Shown here: piece after piece, positions 36,465-45,885 of the stretch
Layout of the letters: each line of letters opens with the position of its first letter
How positions within the stretch are numbered: the stretch's first letter is position 1
Source: Azospirillum melinis
GTDB lineage: Bacteria > Pseudomonadota > Alphaproteobacteria > Azospirillales > Azospirillaceae
DNA: 64,000 bases
Reading direction: 5' to 3'
NCBI RefSeq assembly: GCF_013340935.1
Contig: NZ_WHOS01000019.1
Span: 1 to 64,000 of the forward strand
The notes under the pieces: generated by a model
Databases searched by the model: none
What the model was told of the DNA's origin: nothing
The model's input: only the letters and a program-made list of their open reading frames with translations
Program-made: the position numbers and the translations under genes

Positions 36465-37109
36465 ATGAGCGATATTTTCCGCGAAGTCGACGAGGATCTG
36501 CGCCGGGACCGCGCGGAGCACCTGTTCAAGAAGTATGGCGGCGCCATGATCGCCGCGGCCGTCCTGGTCGTCGCCGGCACCGGCGGCTACAGCTTCTGGC
36601 GCCATTGGCAGGCACAGAAGAAGCAGGAGCAGACCGCCGCCCTCGTCACCGCCATCTCGCAGAGCGGCCAGGGGCCGGAGAAGGGTGTCGACGCGCTTGC
36701 AGCGTTCGCCGGCTCCGCCGATCCCAGCCTCGCCGCCATTGCCCAGTTCAACGCCGCTGCGCTGATGATCCGCCAGGGCAAGGGCGCCGACGCCGCGACC
36801 GTCTATGACGGCATCGCCGGCAACGCCGCCGTGCCTGCGCAGTACCGCGACCTCGCCACCCTGATGGGGGTGATGCAGCGTGCCGACAGCGGCGATCCGG
36901 TGCAGCTGACCGCGAAGCTGCAGCCGTTGACTACCGACACCAGCCCCTGGCGTTTCTCGGCGCGCGAGCTGACGGCGATGCTGGCCGCCCGTGCCGGCGA
37001 CACCGAGAAGGCGCGCACGCTCTACAAGCAACTGGCAGATGACCAGCAGGCCCCGTCGGGCGTGCGCGGCCGCGCCGCCGATCTCGCCTCCCTCTACGGC
37101 AAGGGCTGA
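36465..37109 (+). CDS. YfgM-like membrane-anchored TPR protein
   Basis: A 214-residue single-pass protein. A short cytoplasmic head (EVDEDLRRDRAEHLFKKYGG) precedes one membrane helix at about 25-45 (AMIAAAVLVVAGTGGYSFW), and the rest is a TPR-like periplasmic domain. YfgM in E. coli associates with the Sec translocon and periplasmic chaperones; the same role is inferred. The order YfgM-BamB-Der is conserved far beyond alphaproteobacteria, supporting this identification. It is the first gene of that likely operon, with bamB starting 8 bp after its stop. Confidence 0.88.
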   Translation: MSDIFREVDEDLRRDRAEHLFKKYGGAMIAAAVLVVAGTGGYSFWRHWQAQKKQEQTAALVTAISQSGQGPEKGVDALAAFAGSADPSLAAIAQFNAAALMIRQGKGADAATVYDGIAGNAAVPAQYRDLATLMGVMQRADSGDPVQLTAKLQPLTTDTSPWRFSARELTAMLAARAGDTEKARTLYKQLADDQQAPSGVRGRAADLASLYGKG

Positions 37110-37117
37110 CCCGGGCC

Positions 37118-38485
37118 ATGAAGACCAAGACCGAGAAGACCGCAATGGCCGGTTCGATCCGCCGCGCCGCGCTGCTGTCGGCATCGCTGCTGACCGTCCT
37201 GCTCGCCGGCTGCGACACCATCGACAGCTGGATGGGCAAGACTCCCGATCCGCCCCTGCCGGGCAAGCGGGTCGCCGTGCTCCAGCGCGAGCGCAAGGTG
37301 GAGCCGGATGCCCAGCTCGCCGCCACCGCCGTCACCGTGCCGCCGCCGGTCACCAACGCGGCCTGGGCGCAGCCGGGCGGCACGCCGGACCATGTGCTGG
37401 GCAACCTCGCCTTGTCGGCAAACCCGTCCGACGCTTGGCGCGCTGACATCGGCGCCGGGTCCAGCAGCTCGCGGGCGCTGCTCGGCACGCCGGTGATCGC
37501 CGATGGCCGCATCTTCGCGATGGATGCCGATTCGCACGTCACCGCGCTGAACGAGCGCAGCGGCCAGTCGCTGTGGCGGTTCGATACCCGTCCGGAGAAC
37601 GAGCGCGGCGGCGCCACCGGCGGCGGTGTCGCCTATGCCGACGGCCGCGTCTACGCCGCCACCGGCTTCGCCGAGGTGCTGGCATTCGACGCGGGCAGCG
37701 GCAAGGTGCTGTGGCGCAAGCGCATCGCCGGCCCGGTCCGCGGCGCGCCGACGGTCGCCGGCGGCCGTGTGCTGGTCATCACGCTGGACAACCAGACCAT
37801 CGCGCTGTCCACCGACGACGGTGCGGTGCAGTGGTCGCAGCAGGGCATCCTGGAAACCGCCGGCCTGCTTGGCGCCGCCAGCCCGGCCGCCACCGGCACG
37901 CTGGTCGTCTCCCCTTATTCCTCAGGCGAGCTGTTCGGCCTGCGTCCGGAAAACGGCCGTGTCGCCTGGCAGGACAGCCTCGCCAACATCCGCCGCAGCG
38001 GTGCGCTGAGCAATCTGGCCGACATCCGCGGCCTGCCGGTGGTCGACCGCGGCGCCGTCTATGCCATTGGCCATTCCGGCCGCATGGTCGCCATCGACGA
38101 GCGCATCGGTGCCCGCATCTGGGAAACGGAGATCGGCGGCGTCCAGACCCCCTGGCTGGCCGGCGATTACCTGTTCACCGTCACCAACGACCAGGAAGTG
38201 GTCGCGGTGGCCCGCCAGAACGGCAAGGTCCGCTGGGTGGCGCCGCTCGCCCGCTTCAAGGATCCGGAGGACAGGTCCGGTCCGATCGTCTGGTCCGGCC
38301 CGGTGATGGCGGGCAGTCGCCTGTGGGTCGCCGGTTCCAACGGCCAACTGCTCGGCCTGTCGCCGTCCGACGGCAAGGTCGAGGTGACCCGTTCGCTGCC
38401 CACCGGTTCCTACTTGTCTCCGGTCGTTGCCAACAACACTCTCTATGTGCTGTGCGACAACGGAACGCTCGTCGCGTTCCGCTGA
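37118..38485 (+). CDS. bamB: Outer membrane assembly lipoprotein BamB
   Basis: A 455-residue lipoprotein of the BAM complex that folds beta-barrel proteins into the outer membrane. The signal has lipobox LLAGC with Cys at residue 32. An eight-bladed PQQ-like beta propeller follows from about 90; repeats such as VTALNERSGQSLWRFDTRP and VLAFDAGSGKVLWRKRI show the WD-like blade pattern. Length is near 400 plus a Pro-rich linker after the lipid anchor. It lies between the YfgM-like gene and der. Confidence 0.93.
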   Translation: MKTKTEKTAMAGSIRRAALLSASLLTVLLAGCDTIDSWMGKTPDPPLPGKRVAVLQRERKVEPDAQLAATAVTVPPPVTNAAWAQPGGTPDHVLGNLALSANPSDAWRADIGAGSSSSRALLGTPVIADGRIFAMDADSHVTALNERSGQSLWRFDTRPENERGGATGGGVAYADGRVYAATGFAEVLAFDAGSGKVLWRKRIAGPVRGAPTVAGGRVLVITLDNQTIALSTDDGAVQWSQQGILETAGLLGAASPAATGTLVVSPYSSGELFGLRPENGRVAWQDSLANIRRSGALSNLADIRGLPVVDRGAVYAIGHSGRMVAIDERIGARIWETEIGGVQTPWLAGDYLFTVTNDQEVVAVARQNGKVRWVAPLARFKDPEDRSGPIVWSGPVMAGSRLWVAGSNGQLLGLSPSDGKVEVTRSLPTGSYLSPVVANNTLYVLCDNGTLVAFR

Positions 38486-38526
38486 TCGCGGATTTCCTCC
38501 GTCTGTTGTGAAAGGCCTTTGGCCCC

Positions 38527-39921
38527 ATGTCGTTCACCGTGGTCCTCGTCGGTCGGCCGAATGTCGGCAAATCGACCCTCTTCAACCGTCTGGCCGGCAA
38601 GAAGCTGGCCCTGGTGGACGATACGCCGGGCGTCACCCGTGACTGGCGCTCGGCCCCGGCCCATGTCGGCGGCCTGTCCTTCACGGTGGTCGATACCGCC
38701 GGTCTGGAGGATGTGACCGACGACAGCCTGGAGGCGCGCATGCGCCGCCAGACCGAGCAGGCCCTGGCCCGTGCCGACGTCGCGCTGTTCATCATCGACG
38801 CCCGCGCCGGCATCACGCCACTGGACCGCCATTTTGCCAAGCTGCTGCGCCGCGGCAAGACGCCGGTGCTGCTGGTCGCCAACAAGACCGAGGGCAAGGC
38901 CAGCCAGCCCGGCATGTTCGAATCCTACGAACTCGGCCTGGGCGATCCGATCCCGCTGTCCGCCGAGCATGGCGAGGGCATGGCCGATCTGGTCGAGGCC
39001 CTTCTGCCTTACGCTCCGCCCGAGGAGTCCGACGAGGCCGAGGACGCCGACGACGGCTTCGACCCCTCCATCCCCATCGGCGACCAGCCCGAGCCGGAGG
39101 AGGATCGCACCAAGCCGATCCAGATCGCCATCGTCGGCCGTCCGAACGTCGGCAAGTCGACGCTGCTGAACAGCCTGCTCGGCGAGGAACGCGTGCTGAC
39201 CGGGCCTGAGGCCGGCATGACCCGCGACGCCATCGCCGTCGACTGGGAGTGGCGCGACCGCCGCTTCAAGCTGGTCGACACCGCCGGCATGCGCCGCCGC
39301 GCCCGCGTCGACGAGAAGGTCGAAAAGCTGGCGGTCGCCGACAGCCTGCGCGTCATCCGCATGGCGAATGTCGTGGTGCTGGTGGTCGATGCCGCCGCCA
39401 TCCTCGACAAGCAGGATCTGACCATCGCCCGGCTGGTGATTTCCGAGGGCCGCGCCCTGGTGATTGCCGTCAACAAGTGGGATGCGGTCGAGGACCGCGC
39501 CATGGCGTTGCGTCAGGTCGAGGACAAGCTTGAGGCCTCGCTCGGTTACATCAAGGGCGTAAAGGTCGTCACCATCTCGGCGCTGAAGGGCCATAAGCTC
39601 GACACGCTGCTGGACGGCGTGCTGGAGACCTACACGGTCTGGAACCGCCGCATCCCGACCGCCCAGCTGAACCGCTGGATCGAAGGCGTTCTGGACCACC
39701 ATCCGCCGCCCCTGGTGGAGGGCCGCCGGGTGAAGATCCGCTACGTCACCCAGGTGAAGACCCGTCCGCCGACCTTCGCGCTCTTCGTCAACAAGCCGCT
39801 GGATCTGCCGGAAAGCTACCAGCGTTACCTGACGACGCATCTGCGCGAGAGCTTCGACATGCCCGGCGTGCCGGTGCGCCTGCTTCTGCGCAAGGGCAAG
39901 AATCCGTACGCGGACGAATGA
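38527..39921 (+). CDS. der: Ribosome biogenesis GTPase Der
   Basis: A 464-residue double-GTPase protein (EngA) required for 50S subunit maturation. The first G domain starts at residue 8 with [16 protein letters not shown] and has DTAGLED and NKTEGKA; the second, at about 205, has [32 protein letters not shown] and [11 protein letters not shown]-like domain ends the protein ([20 protein letters not shown]). An acidic linker ([14 protein letters not shown]) joins the G domains. It is the third gene of the YfgM-bamB-der cluster, followed by two hairpins. Confidence 0.97.
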   Translation: MSFTVVLVGRPNVGKSTLFNRLAGKKLALVDDTPGVTRDWRSAPAHVGGLSFTVVDTAGLEDVTDDSLEARMRRQTEQALARADVALFIIDARAGITPLDRHFAKLLRRGKTPVLLVANKTEGKASQPGMFESYELGLGDPIPLSAEHGEGMADLVEALLPYAPPEESDEAEDADDGFDPSIPIGDQPEPEEDRTKPIQIAIVGRPNVGKSTLLNSLLGEERVLTGPEAGMTRDAIAVDWEWRDRRFKLVDTAGMRRRARVDEKVEKLAVADSLRVIRMANVVVLVVDAAAILDKQDLTIARLVISEGRALVIAVNKWDAVEDRAMALRQVEDKLEASLGYIKGVKVVTISALKGHKLDTLLDGVLETYTVWNRRIPTAQLNRWIEGVLDHHPPPLVEGRRVKIRYVTQVKTRPPTFALFVNKPLDLPESYQRYLTTHLRESFDMPGVPVRLLLRKGKNPYADE

Positions 39922-39928
39922 TCCCGAT

Positions 39929-39957
39929 GTGCCCTCTCCCCGATGGGAAGGGGGCAC
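39929..39957 (+). terminator. Hairpin after der
   Basis: GTGCCCTCTCCC (39929-39940) can pair with GGGAAGGGGGCAC (39945-39957) with one bulge around a CGAT loop, immediately after the der stop codon. There is no T-tract, so this is a probable but imperfect terminator. Confidence 0.5.
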
Positions 39958-39975
39958 GACGAGCACCGGTAATGT

Positions 39976-40009
39976 TGTGGAGCGTGATCCGAAACGATCA
40001 CGCTCCACA
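39976..40009. repeat. Palindromic intergenic element after der
   Basis: TGTGGAGCGTGATC (39976-39989) and GATCACGCTCCACA (39996-40009) form a perfect 14-bp stem with loop CGAAAC. It resembles the GAGCATGATC...GATCATGCTC palindromic units scattered in many alphaproteobacterial intergenic regions. It may act as a second terminator for the der operon; a CTTTT follows. Confidence 0.7.
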
Positions 40010-40392
40010 TAAAGCTTTTCGCTGACCTGCGTCCGCCTGTCGAGCGGCTTTACATGTTGTCGATGGGAAGCCTTGATCGCTGAAGTGGCAGGCGCTGTTA
40101 TCCGCCCAGCCCCGGCTTCCCAGAGACGATTGTCCGCCGGCCTGCTCCTGAAATTTGGAAGCCGCCGCCTCAATCGTCCGATCCAGTCCCTTGATTGTGC
40201 TCGCCGGGATCGTCCGGGGCCTCACCATAGATCATCAGGGCGACCGATTTGAGAGCGGCCCTCTGTGACGGGCGGGCTCACACCGAGCCATGTGATTGAC
40301 TCTCCCCAGGTAAATCCCGTCTCGACAGCGAAGCCTGCAACTGATATCCATTCTCATGAAATTGAGAGCCATTCGCAGTCCGGGAGTGATGG
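40010..40392. other. Intergenic region upstream of the iron-transport genes
   Basis: About 380 bases without a supported gene. A leftward 76-codon frame (39998-40228) starts inside the palindrome side and shows no family signal. The right end holds the Fur-like box at 40341-40378 and the binding-protein leader. Confidence 0.4.
40341..40378. promoter_or_regulatory. Fur-like iron-responsive operator candidate
   Basis: Immediately before the ferric-iron binding-protein gene there are two overlapping imperfect elements, ATCCATTCTCATGAAATTG and, on the other strand, GCGAATGGCTCTCAATTTC. Both resemble the alphaproteobacterial Fur/Irr-type consensus built from AATGAGAATCATTCTCA. The call is based on similarity by eye and gene context. 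Confidence 0.5.
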
Positions 40393-41415
40393 ATGTTCAT
40401 CGATAAGATCGCTGGGGTCGCTTTTGCCGTCGGTGCCTTGACCGCCTTTTCCGTTCAGGCGCAGGAAGTCAACATCTACAATTCGCGGCATTACAATACC
40501 GACCGCGCGATCTATGAAACCTTCACCAAGTCGACCGGTATCAAGGTCAACATTATTGAAGGCAACCATGATGAACTGATCCAGCGCATGAAGTCGGAAG
40601 GCGCCAGCAGCCCGGCCGATCTGTTCATCACCGTCGACGCCGGCCGTCTGGCCGCTGCCGCCAAGGAAGGGTTGCTCGCCTCCGTCACCTCGCCACAGCT
40701 CGATGCGATCAAGGTCCCGGCCAACCTGCGCGACCCGAACGGCGCCTGGTGGGGCCTGTCCAGCCGCGCCCGCATCGTGGTCTATGCCCGTGACCGGGTG
40801 AAGCCGGAGCAGATCAAGGATTACGAGGATCTCGCCAAGCCGGAGTGGAAGCATCGCGTGCTGACCCGCAGCGGCACCCATCCCTACAGCTTGGCCCTGA
40901 CCGCCTCGATGATCGAAGCGCTCGGCGAGGAGAAGACGGAGGAGTGGGTCAAGGGCCTCGTCGCCAACCTCGCCCGTCCGCCGCAGGGCGGCGACACCGA
41001 CCAGATTAAGGCGGTCGCGGTGGGTGAGGGCGATCTGGCCATCGCCAACACCTATTATGTCGGCAAGATGATCACCTCGGCCAAGCAAGAGGACCGCGAG
41101 GTCGCATCCAGGATCGGCGTGATCTTCCCCAACCAGGGGAACCGCGGCACCCATGTGAACCTCAGTGGCGCCGGCGTGGTGAAGACCTCCAAGAACCAGG
41201 ATAACGCCCGCAAGCTTCTGGAATATCTGCTGAGCCCGGAGGCGCAGCGCCAGTTCGCCGACGGCAACATGGAATATCCCGTCAACCCGGCGGTCCAGCC
41301 GCATCCGGAACTGGTGAAGCTGGGCAGCTTCAAGGCGGCCGAGGTGAATGCCGCCTCCTTCGCTGCCCACACGCCGCAGGCGCTGCGCATCATGGACCGT
41401 GCCGGCTGGAAGTAA
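40393..41415 (+). CDS. fbpA: Ferric iron ABC transporter substrate-binding protein
   Basis: A 340-residue periplasmic binding protein of the FbpA/FutA group. Signal peptide MFIDKIAGVAFAVGALTAFS ends with a VQAQ cleavage site near residue 23. EVNIYNSRHYNTDRAIYETF is the family start and GEGDLAIANTYYVGKM contains the twin tyrosines that coordinate Fe(III). GGGAGTGATGG gives a ribosome-binding site. The ATPase gene starts one base after its stop. A Fur-like box lies upstream. No permease gene is in this unit; one is at 48405-50078. Confidence 0.93.
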   Translation: MFIDKIAGVAFAVGALTAFSVQAQEVNIYNSRHYNTDRAIYETFTKSTGIKVNIIEGNHDELIQRMKSEGASSPADLFITVDAGRLAAAAKEGLLASVTSPQLDAIKVPANLRDPNGAWWGLSSRARIVVYARDRVKPEQIKDYEDLAKPEWKHRVLTRSGTHPYSLALTASMIEALGEEKTEEWVKGLVANLARPPQGGDTDQIKAVAVGEGDLAIANTYYVGKMITSAKQEDREVASRIGVIFPNQGNRGTHVNLSGAGVVKTSKNQDNARKLLEYLLSPEAQRQFADGNMEYPVNPAVQPHPELVKLGSFKAAEVNAASFAAHTPQALRIMDRAGWK

Positions 41416-41416
41416 G

Positions 41417-42499
41417 ATGACAGAAGCCCTTTCTCCGTCCGCTCTTTCTCCGTCGGTCGTCCTCTCCGGCATCACCCACCGCTACGGTCGCCCCGACAGC
41501 GGCGTAACGGCGGTCGACGGCGTCTCGCTGTCGGTGGCCCCGCGCGAGGTGGTGTGCATTGTCGGCCCGTCCGGTTGCGGGAAGTCGACCTTGCTGCGCC
41601 TGATCAGCGGACTTGAGGCGGTCCAGAAGGGCGAGATCGCGGTGGACGGGCAGGTGCTCGCCACCGCGGGCCGGTCGCTGCCGCCGGAAAAGCGGCCGGT
41701 CGGCATGATGTTCCAGGACTTCGCGCTGTTCCCGCACCTGACGGTGGCGGGCAACATCGCCTTCGGCCAGACCGACCGTCCGCGCGCCGAACGCCGGCGC
41801 CGGGTGGACGAGTTGCTGGAGACCATGGCGCTGACCCGCTATGCCGACGCCTACCCGCACACCCTGTCGGGCGGCCAGCAGCAGCGGGTGGCGCTGGCCC
41901 GCGCCATGGCGCGCGACCCCAAGGTCCTGCTGCTGGACGAGCCGTTTTCCGCACTGGACGAGCAGCTTCGCCGTTCGGTGCGGGAGGAGGTGGTGCGGAT
42001 CATCCGCGCCAGCGGCATCGCCACCGTCGTCGTCACCCACGACCCGGAAGAGGCGATGGAGATGGGCAACCGCGTGGTGGTGATGGAAGCCGGGCGCATC
42101 GTCCAGGCCGACACGCCGGTGACCCTCTATCAGCGCCCGGCCAACAGCTTCGTCGCCCGTCTGTTCGGCGAGGTGAACCGCTTCGAAGCGACGGTGCGCG
42201 ACGGGCAGATCGTCACTCCGCTGGGCCGGATCATGGCCCCCGGCCTGCCGGGTGGGACGAAGGTGGAGGTCGCCTGCCGGGTGGAGGATCTGGAGCTGCT
42301 TCCGCCGGGCACCCGGCCCGATGCCGTTCCGGTGCGGGTGCGCCATTCCAGCTTCCTCGGGCCAGCGACCCGGGTGTGCCTGGATTTGGCCGGGTCGGAG
42401 GTCCATGCGCGCCTGCCCGGCCATGTGGACGTGCGTGCCGGCGAAGAGCTGTTCGCCGCGATGGCGGCCGACCGCGCGATGGTGTTCCCGGCAGAGTGA
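41417..42499 (+). CDS. fbpC: Ferric iron ABC transporter ATP-binding protein
   Basis: A 360-residue ABC ATPase. Walker A is GPSGCGKST, the signature motif LSGGQQQRVALARAMARD, and Walker B KVLLLDEPFSAL, followed by VTHDPEEAMEMG. The C-terminal about 110 residues form the regulatory TOBE-like domain found in FbpC (FEATVRDGQIVTPLGRIM). It directly follows the binding-protein gene with one base between stop and start, so the two are translated together. The start is ATG 41417; an upstream frame overlaps fbpA and is not used. Confidence 0.93.
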   Translation: MTEALSPSALSPSVVLSGITHRYGRPDSGVTAVDGVSLSVAPREVVCIVGPSGCGKSTLLRLISGLEAVQKGEIAVDGQVLATAGRSLPPEKRPVGMMFQDFALFPHLTVAGNIAFGQTDRPRAERRRRVDELLETMALTRYADAYPHTLSGGQQQRVALARAMARDPKVLLLDEPFSALDEQLRRSVREEVVRIIRASGIATVVVTHDPEEAMEMGNRVVVMEAGRIVQADTPVTLYQRPANSFVARLFGEVNRFEATVRDGQIVTPLGRIMAPGLPGGTKVEVACRVEDLELLPPGTRPDAVPVRVRHSSFLGPATRVCLDLAGSEVHARLPGHVDVRAGEELFAAMAADRAMVFPAE

Positions 42500-42519
42500 G
42501 CGGGGAGGGGCGGGAAGCC

Positions 42520-44307
42520 TCAGGCCCCCGCCCGCACCTCGTCCTCGCCGAATTGCAGCCGGCACAGCCGGGCATAGGCTCCGTCGGCGGCCAGAAGCGC
42601 CTCGTGCGGGCCCTGTTCGATGATGCGCCCGCCTTCCATCACCACAATCCGGTCGGCATTGCGCACCGTCGCCAGACGATGGGCGATCACCAGTGTGGTG
42701 CGACCCTCCGTCAGCCGTTCCAGAGCAGCCTGCACCAGTCGTTCCGATTCGCTGTCCAGCGCACTGGTCGCCTCGTCCAGCAGCAGGATCGGCGCGTCCT
42801 TCAGAAAGGCACGGGCCAGCGCCAGGCGCTGGCGCTCGCCGCCCGACAGCTTCACGCCGCGGTCGCCGATCACCGTGTCGTAGCCCTCCGGCAGCTTCGA
42901 CACGAAGTCGTGCGCGGCGGCTGCCTTGGCGGCGGCGATCACGTCGTCCATCCCGGCATCGAGCCGGCCGAAGCAGATGTTCGCCCGCACGGTGTCGTTG
43001 AACAGCACGGTGTCCTGGCTGACGATGGACACGGCACCGCGCAGGCTGCGCAGGGTGGCGCCGCGGACATCCTGGCCGTCGATCAGCACCTCGCCACCCG
43101 TCACGTCGTAGAGGCGGGGGATCAGGTTGAAGACCGTCGACTTGCCGGCGCCGCTGCGCCCGACCAGCGCCACCGTGCTGCCGGCCGGCACGTCGAGGTC
43201 GATGCCCTTCAGTGTGTCGGCCCCGGCCTCATAGGAGAAGCGGACGCCGCGCAGCGCGACGACACCCGTCGAGACGGAGAGCGGCTTGGCGCCCGGCTGC
43301 TCGACGATGGTCGGCTGCTGGTCCAGCAGTTCGAAGATGCGCTGGGCGGCGGCAAGCCCTTCCTGCAAGGCTGCGTTCAGCGTGCCGATGGCGCGCACCG
43401 GCTGGGCCGCCATCAGGAGGGCGCCGACGAAGCCGGAGAAGGCACCGACCGACCCTTCTCCCATCGTCATGCGATAACCGGCGAAGGCGATCACGCCGGC
43501 AACCGCGACGCCGCCCAGTACCTCCATCATCGGGTCGATGCGCGAACGGGCGCGCACCGCCTTCATCGTCAGCAGGTAGTTCTCGTGGAAGGCGCGGCCG
43601 GCGCGGGCGCGCTCATAGTCTTCGAGGTTGTAGGTCTTGACCATGCGCGCGCCCGACAGGCTTTCGGTCAGCAGCGAGGTCATGTCGCCCATCTGCGCCT
43701 GGGTGTCGCGGGAGACGCGGCGCAGACGCTTGCCGATCCGCACGATGGGAACGGCGGCGATGGGATAGATGATGAAGACGATCAGCGACAGCAGCCAGTC
43801 GAGATAGAACATCGATCCTACCAGCGCGATCACCGTCAGGATGTCGCGCACCAGCCCGGTCAGCGTCCGGGTCAGCGCATTGCGGATCAGATCGACGTCG
43901 TTGATGAAGCGCGAGGTCAGCGACCCGGTGGGGGTGGCATGAAGCTGTGCCATGTCGGCGGTTTGCAGGTGCGTGAACATCGCCAGCCGGACGTCGGCGA
44001 TGATGCGCTGGACGATGTCGCTGGTTACCACCGTCTGGGAATAGAGCGACGCGCCCTTGATGATCGTCACCGCGACGATGGCGAGCGGGATCGCCAGCAG
44101 CATGCCGCGGTCCTGGGCGGAGAACATGGCATAGGACCGGTCGATCAGCAGCGGATAGGCGCCGGTGGTTGCCGCCACCACCGCCATCAGCACGAAGGAC
44201 AGCAGCAGCTTGCCGCGATAAGGTCGCACCCATTCGCGCCACATCCGGGCCGCCAGCCGTTCGGTCGCCGCATCCAGGCGCAGGGGCTTGCCGCTCTTGT
44301 TCGTCAC
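42520..44307 (-). CDS. MsbA-like ABC exporter (permease-ATPase half transporter)
   Basis: A 595-residue half transporter with six membrane segments in about 1-320 and an ATPase domain in about 345-590. Walker A reads VGRSGAGKSTVFNLIPRLYD, the signature LSGGERQRLALARAFLKD, and Walker B ILLLDEATSALDSESE. It resembles MsbA-type lipid A/lipid flippases; glycolipid or drug substrates cannot be excluded. Translation seems to begin with GTG at 44307. It converges with the fbpC gene and is divergent from the patatin gene. Confidence 0.9.
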   Translation of the reverse strand: MTNKSGKPLRLDAATERLAARMWREWVRPYRGKLLLSFVLMAVVAATTGAYPLLIDRSYAMFSAQDRGMLLAIPLAIVAVTIIKGASLYSQTVVTSDIVQRIIADVRLAMFTHLQTADMAQLHATPTGSLTSRFINDVDLIRNALTRTLTGLVRDILTVIALVGSMFYLDWLLSLIVFIIYPIAAVPIVRIGKRLRRVSRDTQAQMGDMTSLLTESLSGARMVKTYNLEDYERARAGRAFHENYLLTMKAVRARSRIDPMMEVLGGVAVAGVIAFAGYRMTMGEGSVGAFSGFVGALLMAAQPVRAIGTLNAALQEGLAAAQRIFELLDQQPTIVEQPGAKPLSVSTGVVALRGVRFSYEAGADTLKGIDLDVPAGSTVALVGRSGAGKSTVFNLIPRLYDVTGGEVLIDGQDVRGATLRSLRGAVSIVSQDTVLFNDTVRANICFGRLDAGMDDVIAAAKAAAAHDFVSKLPEGYDTVIGDRGVKLSGGERQRLALARAFLKDAPILLLDEATSALDSESERLVQAALERLTEGRTTLVIAHRLATVRNADRIVVMEGGRIIEQGPHEALLAADGAYARLCRLQFGEDEVRAGA

Positions 44308-44484
44308 GGTCGCATCCGATCATCTTGTCCGATGGGGATGGCTTAGCCCATGGGCTTCGGCTTTGTCCACCGGTCGACGCGGCGCCACCGGTGCTGGTTA
44401 CAGGCTTCCTTTACCGATTCCGTACGAGGATGCTGACGATCGGGGCGGCGAACATCGGTGCCGCCGGGGATGGGGGGAAGGCCA

Positions 44485-45522
44485 ATGCCGAACGGAACCA
44501 GCCTGAATGGCGGCATCAATGGCGTTAATACTGGCGGTAACAATGGTGGCGGGAGCGCGCGGCGTCCGCGCATCGGTCTTGCGCTGGGCGGCGGCGTGGC
44601 GCGCGGCTGGGCGCATATCGGGGTGCTGCGGGCGCTGAAGCGCTATGGCATCGAGGCCGACATCGTCTGCGGTTCCTCGGTCGGGGCGCTGGTTGGCGGC
44701 GTCCATCTCGCGGGAAAACTCGACACGCTGGAAGAGTGGGTGCGGACGCTGACCCGAATGAAGATCGTCGGCTATCTGGATCTGCGGCTGCGCCAGGGCG
44801 GTGGACTGATCAGCGGCGACCGGCTGCTGGCTGAACTGCGCCTGCATCTGGGAGACGTGCGGATCGAGGAACTGCCATGCCCCTATGCCGCCGTCACCAC
44901 CGATCTGGTGACCGGCCACGAGGTGTGGCTGCAACGTGGCGAACTGGTCGACGCCATGCGGGCGTCCTTCTCGCTGCCGGGGGTATTCCCACCGGCGTCC
45001 ATCGACGGGCGCTGGATGATCGACGGCGCGCTGGTAAACCCGGTGCCGGTGTCGGCGTGCCGGGCGCTGGGCGCGCAGATGGTGATCGCCGTCAATCTGG
45101 CCGGCGATATCCTGGGCAAGGCGCGCAAGCCCGGGTCGAGCGTGCCGACTGCCGCAGGATTCGATCTGTTGCGGCTGGTCGAGGACGAGACGCCGGGCCA
45201 TCGCGCACCGAGCGGCATCGGCGCCCTGACGCGTCGGATCTTCCGCCGCGACTATGAGGGGCCGAGCCTGTTTGGCGTAATGGTCTCGTCGCTCAGCATC
45301 GTCACCGACCGCATCACCCGGTCGCGGCTTGCCGGCGATCCGCCGGACGTGCACATCGTGCCGCGGCTGGGTCACATCGGGCTGACCGAGTTCGACCGGG
45401 CCGACGATTGCATCCGCGAGGGCGAACTGGCGGTGGAGCGCGTCCTGCCGGAACTGCACGACGCGCTCGCCGTCTTCGCCACCGGTCCGCGCGAATCGAC
45501 GCGCGCACCGGTGCGTGACTGA
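44485..45522 (+). CDS. Patatin-like phospholipase family protein (RssA-like)
   Basis: A 345-residue lipid acyl hydrolase. The oxyanion loop GLALGGGVARGWAHIGVL and nucleophile elbow GSSVGALVGG give the catalytic Ser, and MIDGALVNPVPV carries the Asp of the Ser-Asp dyad. A Gly/Asn-rich N-terminal stretch (GTSLNGGINGVNTGGNNGGG) of about 25 residues precedes the domain. The substrate is probably a membrane lipid. I start at 44485, which has GGGGGAAGG directly upstream; GTG 44458 and ATG 44470 are alternatives. Confidence 0.9.
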   Translation: MPNGTSLNGGINGVNTGGNNGGGSARRPRIGLALGGGVARGWAHIGVLRALKRYGIEADIVCGSSVGALVGGVHLAGKLDTLEEWVRTLTRMKIVGYLDLRLRQGGGLISGDRLLAELRLHLGDVRIEELPCPYAAVTTDLVTGHEVWLQRGELVDAMRASFSLPGVFPPASIDGRWMIDGALVNPVPVSACRALGAQMVIAVNLAGDILGKARKPGSSVPTAAGFDLLRLVEDETPGHRAPSGIGALTRRIFRRDYEGPSLFGVMVSSLSIVTDRITRSRLAGDPPDVHIVPRLGHIGLTEFDRADDCIREGELAVERVLPELHDALAVFATGPRESTRAPVRD

Positions 45523-45541
45523 GGCTTTTGGGCAGCCGGTC

Positions 45542-45724
45542 TTAGTGATCGATGGCGGTGCCCAGCGCCGCACCGCCCAGGCCGCCGATCACGGCGCCGC
45601 GGGTACCGTCCACGGCGTATCCGCCGGCCGCACCGGCCGCACCGCCGACCACGCCGCCAGTCGAACAGGCGGTGACGGAAAGGAGCGCGAACACCGCACC
45701 GATCAGACGCAAACGGGACATCAT
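45542..45724 (-). CDS. Small glycine-zipper lipoprotein
   Basis: A 60-residue lipoprotein similar to OsmB-type glycine-zipper proteins. The signal ends in lipobox SVTAC, and the mature part is a Gly/Ala zipper (GGVVGGAAGAAGGYAVDGTR and then GAVIGGLGGAALG) that could insert in the outer membrane. GGAGGG lies about 5 bases before the first of two adjacent ATG codons. It is divergent from the 17-kDa-antigen-like lipoprotein gene at 45886 and convergent with the patatin gene. Confidence 0.75.
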   Translation of the reverse strand: MMSRLRLIGAVFALLSVTACSTGGVVGGAAGAAGGYAVDGTRGAVIGGLGGAALGTAIDH

Positions 45725-45885
45725 ACTACCCTCCACGTGTTGACTGTTCGGTCTCTAAACACGCGAAAACGCATTTTGCTTCCATCGCCCCCTGATCTTT
45801 TGGTCCTGCTTCTTTGGGGGAACTTCTTCTCTCCATAAGCGTTGACCGGACTTTAACCGTGAAACGTTGATACGGGGGAACCACC

